Source: a virus. Taken from it: a stretch of 36,575 nt of DNA. This document shows positions 22,216 through 29,825 of the stretch, piece after piece. Within the stretch, counting starts at the first letter, position 1. Each line of letters starts with the position of its first letter. A program made the translations under genes and the position numbers. The notes beneath the pieces are model-generated. The model ran no database searches. It saw only the letters and a list, made by a program, of their open reading frames with translations, and was not told the origin of the DNA. Where the stretch lies: positions 1 through 36,575 of IMG/VR virus record IMGVR_UViG_3300037193_000260; one strand, written 5' to 3'.

Positions 22216-23019
22216 TCATTCGTGGTACGGGCAGGCATCCCAGCGCACACAAAACCGCTTGCTGCACAAGGTCGACTGTGGGTTCGGCGGGAACAGCCCC
22301 GCCTTGAACATCTTGGCGGCCATTTCGATCAGGCCCGGGTGCTGGGGCGTACCGACCAGGTGGCGCTTCGCGTCGAACACTTGGCTGATCCCGACCTGTG
22401 TGGTGCTGGTGGTCTGCAGGGCCATAATCTGGCCGCCGGCCGTCGGCTGACCGTCGGTATGCTCGGACAGCAGCTGATAGGTGCCCAGCTGCGCGGCGCG
22501 GCCCTTGGTGCTGACAACGCCTTCGCTGATCAGGCGCCCGCCGGTCTTCAGGTCGGCGATCACCTTGCCGGCGCTGCTGCGCGCGACCCGGGCCCGGTCC
22601 ATAGTGCCGGTCAGGCGCACGGTCACGCCCTGGCCGCAGTCGATTTCCATGGGCTTCAGGGTCATTTCGACCGATTCGAAGCGCATCAGCGGTGCAATCT
22701 CGGCGCAGTAGCGGGCGTGCAGGGTCAGCCCGATCCGCTCGGCGTCGCGCAGGGGCAGCTTCGGGTCTTTGAAGTCGACGTCTTCCCCCGGTTCATACAG
22801 GGTCTGCACGAACACGTCGGCCGCATCGTTGGCGCTGATCGGCGCACCGGCCAGCTGCGCCTGGTCGAAGGCCGCGGTGCTGGCGTGGATGCTGGTGCCG
22901 AGCCAGGCGCGCAGGCTGGTCGGGCGGTGCATGCGCATCAGCTGTTCGCCTTCGAAGCGGTAGGCGCAGTCGAACAGGCCGCCGAAGGAACTGGCGCGGA
23001 TGGTGTAGGTTTCGTTCAT
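22216..23019 (-). CDS. PD-(D/E)XK nuclease, Cas4/RecB-like with Fe-S cluster ligands
   Basis: 267 residues, start overlapping the previous stop (TAATG). Nuclease motifs: H45 in GTSIHAST, D141 in TGTMDRA, and D156-L-K158 in VIADLKTG. Four Cys in Cas4/AddB arrangement: C18 (FDCAYRF) near the N-terminus and C252, C257, C263 near the C-terminus (LCSKRFCVRWDACPYHE), expected to hold a 4Fe-4S cluster. It probably resects DNA to give the single strands used by the RecT protein encoded next. Absence of a separate lambda-type exonuclease supports this pairing. Confidence 0.88.
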   Translation of the reverse strand: MNETYTIRASSFGGLFDCAYRFEGEQLMRMHRPTSLRAWLGTSIHASTAAFDQAQLAGAPISANDAADVFVQTLYEPGEDVDFKDPKLPLRDAERIGLTLHARYCAEIAPLMRFESVEMTLKPMEIDCGQGVTVRLTGTMDRARVARSSAGKVIADLKTGGRLISEGVVSTKGRAAQLGTYQLLSEHTDGQPTAGGQIMALQTTSTTQVGISQVFDAKRHLVGTPQHPGLIEMAAKMFKAGLFPPNPQSTLCSKRFCVRWDACPYHE

Positions 23020-23255
23020 TAGCCAAGCCTCGGATCGAAGGGCACGCCCAGCAGGGTGCACAGGATTTCAGCCGCGCCGATCGCGGCCAGGATGCCGCCG
23101 AAGAACAAGATGCAAAAGCCGATCGGGTGGTCGACCAGGCGGGCAAACAGGGACGGCTCGCGCTCTTGCTTGCGCAGGCGCGCCAGGGCGTGTTCGATTT
23201 CTTCGTCTTCGGTCAGGCCGGGCTGGAACAGCATGGCCAACAGGCGGCGGATCAT
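23019..23255 (-). CDS. Small membrane protein
   Basis: 78 residues from ATG 23255 overlapping the previous stop (ATGA). An amphipathic, charged N-terminal half (LTEDEEIEHALARLRKQERE) is followed by one membrane segment (about 47-69, IGFCILFFGGILAAIGAAEILC). No signal peptide or family recognised. Being expressed early, it could act on the host envelope or anchor a neighbouring protein. Confidence 0.65.
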   Translation of the reverse strand: MIRRLLAMLFQPGLTEDEEIEHALARLRKQEREPSLFARLVDHPIGFCILFFGGILAAIGAAEILCTLLGVPFDPRLG

Positions 23256-23557
23256 GGTGCACGCTCGGCCATCATGGTGTCGGCGTATTCGCCGCGCAGC
23301 TTGGCCAGCACCGCCAGCAGAACCGACATTTCGGGCCAATGGCCGCTGTAGTCGGTCGCCGTGCGCTTCCAGTAGTTGCGGGCGTCTTCCAGGGTGAACG
23401 GTGCATGCGCGGCGAAGTAGTCGCGCACCGTCATGCCGTGGCAGGTAACGCTGGTCGGCTTCAGCGGTTCGAAGATCGGCACCGGCTGGTCGCCCATCGG
23501 AGCCGCCATTGCCGGGAAGGTATGCGGAAAGGCCGGCCCGCCGTGCATCTTGTTCAT
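23252..23557 (-). CDS. Small phage protein with GGPAFP and GMTVRDYFAA motifs
   Basis: 101 residues, ATG overlapping the preceding stop (ATGA). It has the two motifs of a widespread uncharacterised phage family: an N-terminal HGGPAFPHTFP and a central CHGMTVRDYFAAHAPF, followed by a helical C-terminus. Function is unknown in the family as far as I know. Confidence 0.7.
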   Translation of the reverse strand: MNKMHGGPAFPHTFPAMAAPMGDQPVPIFEPLKPTSVTCHGMTVRDYFAAHAPFTLEDARNYWKRTATDYSGHWPEMSVLLAVLAKLRGEYADTMMAERAP

Positions 23558-23727
23558 TGCGCACCGCCTGCTGGCACTTGGTTGAACGGGTTGCCCTGGT
23601 CCAGGCGCGCGGCCATGTCCAGCAGCATCAGCGCGCTGGCCAGGTTCAGCAGCCGTTCCCGGCGGATATGGATTGCTTGCAGCGTCAGCAGGGCATCGCC
23701 TGCCGTTTGGGCGTCTTGTTGTGCCAT
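23554..23727 (-). CDS. First gene of the leftward unit, small helical protein
   Basis: 57 residues from ATG 23727 (MAQQDAQTAGDALLTLQ), preceded by GGGGATGAC; a GTG start at 23754 would add nine residues. Helical throughout, with IHIRRERLLNLASALMLLDMAARL. It lies about 45 bases downstream of the predicted leftward transcription start. No family recognised. Confidence 0.6.
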   Translation of the reverse strand: MAQQDAQTAGDALLTLQAIHIRRERLLNLASALMLLDMAARLDQGNPFNQVPAGGAQ

Positions 23728-23777
23728 GTCATCCCCATTGTTGTTAGAAAGCACCCCACGCGCTTCCTGTGGTCAAC

Positions 23778-23807
23778 ATATTACGGGCATCGTTTGTTGC
23801 GCGTCAA
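23778..23807 (-). promoter_or_regulatory. Leftward early promoter
   Basis: On the minus strand: TTGACG (23807-23802), 18-base spacer, TAATAT (23783-23778). This is a good sigma70-type match ahead of the nuclease/RecT unit. The -35 lies within GTTGCGCGTCAAC, an imperfect palindrome (GTTG-cgcgt-CAAC) that may be an operator. Confidence 0.65.
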
Positions 23808-23841
23808 CCCATTTATTGTGTCGCATCAGAAAAGAATTGTA

Positions 23842-23854
23842 TTGCCAACGGCAA
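23842..23854. promoter_or_regulatory. Candidate operator TTGCC-aac-GGCAA
   Basis: A perfect 5-bp inverted repeat with a 3-base centre in the divergent control region. Related GTTGC half-sites occur nearby at 23793-23797 region (GTTGCGCGTCAAC) and 23874-23879 (GTTGCG). It overlaps the -35 of the candidate rightward promoter, where a Cro-like protein would be expected to bind. Binding is inferred. Confidence 0.45.
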
Positions 23855-23871
23855 CTTGATTAAGGTAATCT
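23842..23871 (+). promoter_or_regulatory. Candidate rightward early promoter (weak)
   Basis: TTGCCA (23842-23847), 18 bases, TAATCT (23866-23871). The -10 match is poor; TATAAA at 23887-23892 is a better -10 but has no -35 at a good distance. One promoter must exist in this 190-base divergent gap; the exact boxes are uncertain. Confidence 0.35.
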
Positions 23872-23917
23872 CTGTTGCGGTATCGCTATAAACCTTCACC
23901 ACTTGAGGAATCCCAAC

Positions 23918-24187
23918 ATGGAAAAACAAATGACCTTCACCCCGCACCCGCTGTTCGACGCGCTGCTGGCCGACATGCGCCGCCAGAAGGGCGAATCGGT
24001 GCGGATCAACGACGCGGCCCTGTGCCGTGAGCTGGACGTGCTGCCCCCGACGCTCAGCAAGATGCGCAAGGGGAAGCTGCCGGTGTCGGACACGGTTCGC
24101 GTGCGCGTGATGCGGAAGTTCGGCTGGTCGATCAAGCGCCTGGACGCCCTGGTGCCGCCTGTTGCCGAGGAAGGCCAGGCCCACTAA
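23918..24187 (+). CDS. Cro-like helix-turn-helix regulator
   Basis: 89 residues from ATG 23918 (GAGGAA, 7-base spacing). After a short N-terminal helix (HPLFDALLADMRRQKG) comes an HTH: NDAALCRELDVLPPTLSKMRKGKLPVSD, the layout of small XRE/Cro-type phage regulators (helix, turn at LDVLPPT, recognition helix LSKMRKGKL), then a C-terminal helix ending KRLDALV. It is the first gene of the rightward early unit, directly beside the divergent promoters and operator-like repeats, so it probably controls both. No CI-type repressor is found opposite it. Confidence 0.75.
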   Translation: MEKQMTFTPHPLFDALLADMRRQKGESVRINDAALCRELDVLPPTLSKMRKGKLPVSDTVRVRVMRKFGWSIKRLDALVPPVAEEGQAH

Positions 24188-24714
24188 TGGAAATCGTTCT
24201 GGTCAAGCAGACCGACGCCCAGCTGTCCGAAGAGGACCGCGCCGTGGTGCGTCGCTTCCTGATGGGCCACCTGTCGGGCGCCACCGACAAGGACACGAAG
24301 GCCTGGAACAACTTTATCCGCGCCATGGATGCCGCCGGCAGCGGCGAGTTCTTCACCTTCAAGATCGAGCGCCGCCGCCAGGGCTGGTATCACAGGAAGC
24401 ACATGGCCACGATTTCGGCCGTGTTCAAGGCACAGGAGCGCATCAGCGACTTCGAAGCCTTCCGCCTGTGGCTGAAGATCGGCAGCGGCTTTGTCACCTG
24501 GATGACCGGGCCGAAGGGCGGCGTGGTGCCCGTGCCGAAGTCGATCAGCTACAGCAGCTGCAGCGAAGAGGAAATGCGCGAGTTCCACGAAAACGCGATC
24601 GCCTTCCTGCTGACGGAACACGCCTGCACCTACCTGTGGCCGAAGGTTGACCCGCACACCGCCCAGCAGGGCATGGACGCAATACTAAGAAAATTCGAAG
24701 GGGACCAACCTTGA
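24187..24714 (+). CDS. DUF1367-family phage protein
   Basis: 175 residues, start overlapping the previous stop (TAATG). The MEIVLVKQTDAQLSEEDR opening and the central WYHRKHMATISAVFKAQERI followed by SISYSSCSEEEMREFHENAI fit the phage DUF1367 pattern (xxxHRKxxALxxxxF; then a conserved SISFxxxxxxEFxxxY-like block). The function of this family is not established; members sit among lambdoid early or nin-type genes, as here. Confidence 0.75.
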   Translation: MEIVLVKQTDAQLSEEDRAVVRRFLMGHLSGATDKDTKAWNNFIRAMDAAGSGEFFTFKIERRRQGWYHRKHMATISAVFKAQERISDFEAFRLWLKIGSGFVTWMTGPKGGVVPVPKSISYSSCSEEEMREFHENAIAFLLTEHACTYLWPKVDPHTAQQGMDAILRKFEGDQP

Positions 24715-26576
24715 AACGAGACATTTTCAGCCTGCAGCTGGACCTGGGGCACGAACTCATTATCGACAACTTCGCCGGCGGCGGCGGCACCAGTACGGGA
24801 CTCGAGGCAGCATTCGGGCGCCCGGTGGATATCGCGATTAACCACGATCCCGAAGCGCTGGCCATGCACGCCATGAACCACCCGCACACCCGGCACCTGT
24901 GCGAATCGGTATGGGACGTCGACCCCATCAAGGTCACGAACAACCAGCCGGTCGCGCTGGTCTGGCTGTCACCCGACTGCAAGCACTTCAGCAAGGCGAA
25001 AGGCGGGAAGCCGGTGGAAAAGCGGATCCGCGGCCTGGCCTGGGTCACGCTGCGCTGGGCAGCGAAGTGCAAACCGCGCGTGATCATGCTGGAAAACGTC
25101 GAAGAGTTCAAAACCTGGGGGCCGCTGATCCAGGATGAACACGGCAATTGGAAGCCCGACCCGGCGAAGCGTGGCAAGACCTTCGCCAGCTTCGTCCGCC
25201 AGCTGGAAGCCCACGGCTACAAGGTCGAACACCGGGAACTGCGCGCGAGCGACCACGACACCCCGACGATCCGCAAGCGGTTCTTCCTGGTCGCCCGCCG
25301 CGATGGTCTGCCCATCTGCTGGCCCGAGCCCACCCGCGGCGCGCCAGACTTGCCGGCCGTGCTGGCTGGCCAACTGCTGCCGCACCGCACCGCGGCCGAG
25401 TGTATCGACTGGTCCCTGCCCTGCCCATCCATTTTCGACCGGAAGCGCCCGCTGGCCGAGGCCACCATGCGCCGGATCGCGAAGGGCATCATGCGCTATG
25501 TAGTCGACGCCGAGCAGCCCTTCATTGTGCCGCTGACGCACCAGGGCAGCGATCGCGTCGAGCCGATCACGGAACCCATGCGCACCATTACCAGCGCGCA
25601 CCGCGGCGAACGGGCACTGGTGACCGCTTTCCTGAACGAACACGCGAACGCCAGCACGCAGCGCGTCATGCCTGCCGATGAACCGATGCGCACCATTTGC
25701 GGAGAAGTGAAGGGCGGCCACTTCGGGCTGGTCTCGGCCACGCTGGTCGACACCGCACACGGCGACGTGTCGCCCGGTGGCGTGAAGCGCTGGGGCAGCG
25801 GCGCCAAGCCGGTCGACGCACCGATCGGCACCGTGGCCGCCAGTAGCAATCAGGCGCTTGGCGTCGCCTTCCTAGCCAAGCATTACACCGGCGTGGTCGG
25901 GTCCGACCTGGAAGAGCCGATCGGCACCGTGACCAGCTGCGACCACCATAGCCTGGTGCATGCGCACTTGACGAAATTCCGCACCGGGTCGACCGGCAGC
26001 GACCTGTCCGCCCCGGTGCCGACGATCACGGCCGGCCCGAAGGAAAACCCAGCCGGCGCCCCGCATGCGCTCGGCTTGGTGTCGTCCCACCTGATCAAGC
26101 TGCGCGGCACCAGCACCGCGGCCGCCATGCAGGAACCCATGCACACGATCAGCGCGCAGGGCCAGCACCACGGCGAGGTGCGCGCCTTCCTTATGAAGTA
26201 TTACAGCACCGACCAAGACCCGCGCCTGGGCGAACCGCTGCACACCATAACGACTGTCGACCGCTTCGGGCTGGTGACCATTCACGGCCAGGACTACGAG
26301 ATTGTCGACATTGGCCTGCGCATGCTGGCGCCGCATGAACTCTACCGGGCGCAGGGCTTCCCCGAGGATTACGTGATTGATGAAATCCCCGACCCGGCCC
26401 TGTTGTTCGTGAATGGCCACCAGGTCGACGGCGACCCGCGCCAGCTGCCGCGCGTGAAGTTGTCGAAGTCGTCGCAGGTGCGCATGTGCGGGAACAGTGT
26501 TTGCCCGCCGCTGGCCGAGGCGCTGATTCGTGCGAACTTTGCCCATGAACGCCTGATTGCCGGGATTGCAGCATGA
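24711..26576 (+). CDS. DNA cytosine-5 methyltransferase with repeat-built recognition region
   Basis: 621 residues from TTG 24711, which overlaps the preceding TGA; no later start keeps motif I. C5-MTase motifs: I NFAGGGGTSTGLE (20-32), IV WLSPDCKHFS with catalytic C90, VI MLENVEEF (126-133), VIII RKRFFLVARR (188-197), X MCGNSVCPPLAEALI (592-606). Motif IV reads PDC instead of the usual PC, a known variant subgroup. Between VIII and X lie seven tandem units marked by EP.xTIT-type cores at 288, 324, 370, 402, 434, 475 and 508 (period about 32-46). These replace a conventional target-recognition domain. The enzyme transfers methyl from S-adenosylmethionine to C5 of cytosine, probably protecting phage DNA from restriction. 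No cognate nuclease is present. Confidence 0.92.
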   Translation: MKRDIFSLQLDLGHELIIDNFAGGGGTSTGLEAAFGRPVDIAINHDPEALAMHAMNHPHTRHLCESVWDVDPIKVTNNQPVALVWLSPDCKHFSKAKGGKPVEKRIRGLAWVTLRWAAKCKPRVIMLENVEEFKTWGPLIQDEHGNWKPDPAKRGKTFASFVRQLEAHGYKVEHRELRASDHDTPTIRKRFFLVARRDGLPICWPEPTRGAPDLPAVLAGQLLPHRTAAECIDWSLPCPSIFDRKRPLAEATMRRIAKGIMRYVVDAEQPFIVPLTHQGSDRVEPITEPMRTITSAHRGERALVTAFLNEHANASTQRVMPADEPMRTICGEVKGGHFGLVSATLVDTAHGDVSPGGVKRWGSGAKPVDAPIGTVAASSNQALGVAFLAKHYTGVVGSDLEEPIGTVTSCDHHSLVHAHLTKFRTGSTGSDLSAPVPTITAGPKENPAGAPHALGLVSSHLIKLRGTSTAAAMQEPMHTISAQGQHHGEVRAFLMKYYSTDQDPRLGEPLHTITTVDRFGLVTIHGQDYEIVDIGLRMLAPHELYRAQGFPEDYVIDEIPDPALLFVNGHQVDGDPRQLPRVKLSKSSQVRMCGNSVCPPLAEALIRANFAHERLIAGIAA

Positions 26577-27016
26577 AGCGCGGCGGGCCACTCAAGCGCA
26601 CGACCCCGCTGCGCAACAAGACCCCGATGCAGCGCACCGGCACGCTGCGCACCGCCTCATTCGACAGCGGAAAACCGGAAGCGAAGCCGAAGCGCCTGAA
26701 GGCGACGCGCCCGAAGATGACGCCGATCCGCCGATCGGCCAAGGGCGAAGCCTGCACCCTGATGATCCCGGGAATCTGCAACGGCGACACCAGCACGACG
26801 GTGCTGTGCCATTCGAACCGCCTGGAAGATGGGAAGGGCATGGGCTTGAAAGCGCCCGACACCGAAGCCTGCTACGGCTGCAGCGCCTGCCACGATGTTC
26901 TGGACGGCCGCCGACCGCGCCCGGCCTGGCTCAGCCAGGAAGCGCTGGACATGGCCTTCGACCGCGCCAGAGCGAACACACAAAAAAAACTGAAAGAGAA
27001 GGGATTGATGGAATGA
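26573..27016 (+). CDS. YbcO-like (DUF1364) HNH-type nuclease
   Basis: 147 residues, ATG overlapping the preceding stop. The N-terminal 55 residues are basic and probably disordered (KRGGPLKRTTPLRNKTPMQR). The core from CTLMIPGICNGD through VLCHSNRLEDGKGMGLKAPD to ACYGCSACHDVLDG has the Cys/His pattern (H80, C100, C103, C106, H107) of YbcO/DUF1364, an HNH-like family in lambdoid phage nin regions. It is followed by a RusA gene, as in several lambdoid phages where one or other processes recombination intermediates. Confidence 0.85.
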   Translation: MKRGGPLKRTTPLRNKTPMQRTGTLRTASFDSGKPEAKPKRLKATRPKMTPIRRSAKGEACTLMIPGICNGDTSTTVLCHSNRLEDGKGMGLKAPDTEACYGCSACHDVLDGRRPRPAWLSQEALDMAFDRARANTQKKLKEKGLME

Positions 27017-27501
27017 GCAATAAAAACGTGATCCTGGTGCTGCCGTACCCGGTGTCGGCAAACCGTTATTGGGCGACGCGCGTGGTCACGCCGAAGGGCG
27101 GCCGGGCCATGGCGATGACCTACGTTACCCCCGAGGCGAAGGAATACCAGAAGCAGGTGCTGGCCGCGGCGCGCGCGCTGGGCGTGGTGGCGCCGATCGT
27201 CGGCCGTGTGCAGATCGACATTCGCCTGTTCCCGCACCGCCCGCTAGACTGGCAGGCCCGCCAGCGCAAGCACGGCGCCGCATGGGCCGACACGGTGCAA
27301 TGCCTGGACCTGGACAACACGACGAAGGTGCTGCTGGATGCGCTGAAGGGCGTGGCCATGGAGGATGACAAGTGGGTGCGCCGCATCATCAGCGAACGCA
27401 TGGAACCCGACGAACACGGTGCCCGCGTGGTGGTGCGCGTGCTGGCGCTCGAGCTCGAGCAGCCGCAGCTGGGCCTGGCGATCGAGGACGCCGCCGCATG
27501 A
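27013..27501 (+). CDS. rusA: RusA-family Holliday junction resolvase
   Basis: 162 residues, ATG overlapping the previous stop. RusA features: LPYPVSANRYW at the start (8-18), a DxDN motif LDLDNTTK (D99, D101, K105) and MEDDKWV (D118, D119), the acidic and Lys residues that bind metal and cut four-way junctions. Resolves recombination intermediates generated by the RecT system and helps produce packaging substrates. The name rusA is used for the family; direct orthology with E. coli is assumed. Confidence 0.88.
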   Translation: MSNKNVILVLPYPVSANRYWATRVVTPKGGRAMAMTYVTPEAKEYQKQVLAAARALGVVAPIVGRVQIDIRLFPHRPLDWQARQRKHGAAWADTVQCLDLDNTTKVLLDALKGVAMEDDKWVRRIISERMEPDEHGARVVVRVLALELEQPQLGLAIEDAAA

Positions 27502-28463
27502 AGACCGTTACTATCGGCACCGCCACGCTGTACTGTGGCGACGCCCTGGAAATCCTGCCCACCCTGCCGAAGGTCGACGCCGTCATCACCGACCCGCCCT
27601 ACGGCGTGCTGGATGAAGAATGGGATGCCATGTCATTCCGCGAGCTCGCGCGCTTCACTATGGGCTGGGTCTCGCAAGTGCGCGCGAAGTCGGACGTGCT
27701 GGTGTCGTTCTTTGCCGTGAACACCCGCCAGGCGCTGGACCCGCTGCTGCAGCTGGTCTATGACGACGTGCGCCAGCTGGTATGGAACAAGGGAGGCGGC
27801 CGCGTGGCCGATGGCGGCCTGTTCTACGCCTTCGAACCGATCTACCTGTGCCAGCCGCGCACGACCTGGGAAGTCGTGGAACCGAAGACCCTGGAAGTCG
27901 CCCAGCTGATCACCGCCGCCCGCGAAAAGGCCGGGCTGTCGCGCGGCGCCGTCGACATGCAGGTGCGCGGCAAGAAAACCGGGCTGTGCTACCGCTGGGA
28001 AGAGGCGGCGTGCTTGCCGACACTCGAGCAGGCGCACGCGCTGCGCCGCATCCTGGGCCTGGGCGAGGAATTCGACCGCGTGTACAGCGCCGCCATGCTG
28101 GCGCGCGACCAGGTGATCAGCGCCGCCCGCGCCAAGACGTCGGAGAACGCCGCGCGCGCCCTGGACGTCTTCAGCTACCCGCCGACGCAGGGCGGCCCCG
28201 GCCGGCACCCGACCGAGAAGCCGGTGGCGCTGATGGGCGACCTGGTGCAGGTAGTCACCGACCCGGGCCAGGTGGTGCTGGACCCGTTCATGGGCAGCGG
28301 CACCACCGGCGTCGCAGCCGTCCAGCTGGGGCGCCCGTTCATCGGCATCGAGCGCGACCCGGGCCACTTCGAAACCGCGTGCAGGCGCCTCGAGCAGGCA
28401 GTCGCGCAGGGCCAGCTGTTCCGGCCCGAACCATCGAAACAAGTACAGGAATCACTGCTATGA
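27498..28463 (+). CDS. DNA adenine-N6 or cytosine-N4 methyltransferase (beta class) with internal HTH-like insert
   Basis: 321 residues, ATG overlapping the previous stop. Motif IV DPPYG (D32-Y35) precedes motif I DPFMGSGTTG (262-271), the order of beta-class amino-methyltransferases. HPTEKPVALM (237-246) is the expected motif X region. Residues about 132-190 (EVAQLITAAREKAGLSRGAV, then RWEEAACLPTLEQAHALRR) form an inserted helical segment resembling an XRE-type helix-turn-helix, placed where the target-recognition domain should be. DPPY is compatible with either N6-adenine or N4-cytosine methylation. No paired nuclease is seen. Probably protects phage DNA or times replication. Confidence 0.88.
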   Translation: MKTVTIGTATLYCGDALEILPTLPKVDAVITDPPYGVLDEEWDAMSFRELARFTMGWVSQVRAKSDVLVSFFAVNTRQALDPLLQLVYDDVRQLVWNKGGGRVADGGLFYAFEPIYLCQPRTTWEVVEPKTLEVAQLITAAREKAGLSRGAVDMQVRGKKTGLCYRWEEAACLPTLEQAHALRRILGLGEEFDRVYSAAMLARDQVISAARAKTSENAARALDVFSYPPTQGGPGRHPTEKPVALMGDLVQVVTDPGQVVLDPFMGSGTTGVAAVQLGRPFIGIERDPGHFETACRRLEQAVAQGQLFRPEPSKQVQESLL

Positions 28464-28969
28464 GCAACAAGACCAAGAAACGACCGAAAAAGAAATACGT
28501 GCCGAAGGGCACCTGCGACAACCCGCTAGGCATCCTGGGCGGCATGGGCTCGGCCCACCATGGCCACCTGCGCAAGGTCCAAGGCCTGAACCACCTGGCG
28601 CTGGCCGAAATCACGCAGGGCCGCGGCACGCGCGAACACTGGAACCGGGTTACCGGCGCCTTGAACATCGCGAACGTCATGTGCGAGCAGGGGATAGGCG
28701 ACGAGTACCGCCACGTCATCCTGGCCGCCCGGGATGCGCTGCTGGCAGTCGGCAAGCGCGCGGTGCTGAACAACGACCGCTTCGTGTTCACCGGCGACGA
28801 ACTGAAGGCGGTGAACGAAGCCATGGACGTGCACGACGCCCAGCTGGAGAACTCGCGCGCCGTGGACATCGACAAGGCCGCCGACGAAGTGGAGCGCCGG
28901 CTGCGCCACCGGATCAATAGCACCAGCGTGAAGCGCGAACTGCAGAAGACAGCGGCGCCGCAGGCATAA
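28460..28969 (+). CDS. Unknown early protein
   Basis: 169 residues, ATG overlapping the previous stop. A strongly basic N-terminus (MSNKTKKRPKKKYVPKGT) precedes a helical body (LNHLALAEITQGRGTREHWNR, ALNIANVMCEQGIGDEYRHVI, AARDALLAVGKR). The pattern (basic tail, then W..V..ALN.A....EQGIG) recurs in phage proteins of unknown function. Its neighbours suggest a DNA-related role; not assigned. Confidence 0.7.
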   Translation: MSNKTKKRPKKKYVPKGTCDNPLGILGGMGSAHHGHLRKVQGLNHLALAEITQGRGTREHWNRVTGALNIANVMCEQGIGDEYRHVILAARDALLAVGKRAVLNNDRFVFTGDELKAVNEAMDVHDAQLENSRAVDIDKAADEVERRLRHRINSTSVKRELQKTAAPQA

Positions 28970-28988
28970 CAACAAGGGGACCGAAGAG

Positions 28989-29825
28989 ATGAGCATTAAT
29001 CTGATGACACTGGCCTGGAAGACCGCATTTCAGTCGGGCCGCAAAATGGTGCTGCTGGCGCTGTGCGACAACGCGAGCGATGAGGGCGTGTGCTTCCCGA
29101 GCATCGCCACCCTTGTCCGGAAGTGCAGCATGGCCGAGCGTACCGTGCAGGGCCACATTGCCGACCTGGAAGGGCTGGGCATTGTGCGCCGTGAATTCCG
29201 CACCGGCCGCAGCACCTACTACCACATCGACGCCAGCAAAATCTGCACCCCGCAGAATCTGCACCCCACCCCCGCAGATGCTGCACCCCCACCCCGCAAT
29301 ATCTGCACCCCACCCCCTGCTGACGTCGCACCCATAACCATCAAGGAACCACCAGTAGAACCACCAAGTAACCCAACCCCTGTGGAGAAGGCGAAAAAGT
29401 ACCATGGGACGCCGGAAGACCACAAGGCGGCAGCATGGATGTTCGACCTGGTGCGCAAGGTGAACCCGACCGCCCGCCAGATGAATCCGGACGTGTGGGC
29501 CAACGAAATCCGCTTGATGCGCGAGATTGACGGCCGCACGCATGCCGAGATTTGCGCGCTGTTCCTGTGGGCTAAGAAGGATTCGTTCTGGTGCGTCAAT
29601 ATCCAGTCGCCGAGCAAGCTGCGCGAAAAGTGGGACACGCTGACCGTTCGCATGCAGCAGAACCCGCTGCCGCCGCGCGCTGGCGCTGCTGGCCAGCCGA
29701 TCGGCGGATCCGTCGCCGAGCAGAACGCCGCCAACGCGGCCGAGGCAAAGCGCCTGCTGTTCGGTGGCAGCCAGTCGGCGCATAATGCCGAGCAGGAAGA
29801 CCCGGGAGTGATCGAACATGCGTGA
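28989..29825 (+). CDS. Replication initiator, lambda O-like, with winged-HTH
   Basis: 278 residues, GGGGA site. Residues about 10-80 form a winged-helix domain (LLALCDNASDEGVCFPSIATL, MAERTVQGHIADLEGLGIVRRE, STYYHID). Residues 85-115 are an odd Pro/Cys linker (CTPQNLHPTPADAAPPP) encoded by the iteron array. The C-terminal domain (PDVWANEIRLMREIDGRTHAEI, ALFLWAKKDSFWCVNIQSPSKL) is typical of phage O/DnaD-like replication proteins. In lambda, O binds iterons inside its own gene; the arrangement here is the same. The next gene overlaps by 8 bases and looks P-like. Initiator function is well supported by architecture, not proven. Confidence 0.8.
   Translation: MSINLMTLAWKTAFQSGRKMVLLALCDNASDEGVCFPSIATLVRKCSMAERTVQGHIADLEGLGIVRREFRTGRSTYYHIDASKICTPQNLHPTPADAAPPPRNICTPPPADVAPITIKEPPVEPPSNPTPVEKAKKYHGTPEDHKAAAWMFDLVRKVNPTARQMNPDVWANEIRLMREIDGRTHAEICALFLWAKKDSFWCVNIQSPSKLREKWDTLTVRMQQNPLPPRAGAAGQPIGGSVAEQNAANAAEAKRLLFGGSQSAHNAEQEDPGVIEHA
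29241..29311 (+). other. Iteron array, candidate replication origin inside the O-like gene
   Basis: ATCTGCACCCC occurs at 29241-29251, 29257-29267 and 29301-29311, with a variant CTGCACCCC at 29281-29289. A longer unit CCCCGCARWATCTGCA-like recurs at 29248, 29270 and 29292, an exact 22-base period (about two helical turns). A degenerate copy may lie at 29323-29333. The next 65 bases (29335-29400) are noticeably richer in A and T, like the unwinding region next to lambda ori iterons. Confidence 0.7.

Noticed and set aside
29241-29333. CRISPR-like array
   Set aside because: Units are about 16-22 bases without unique spacers and lie in a coding frame; they fit iterons.
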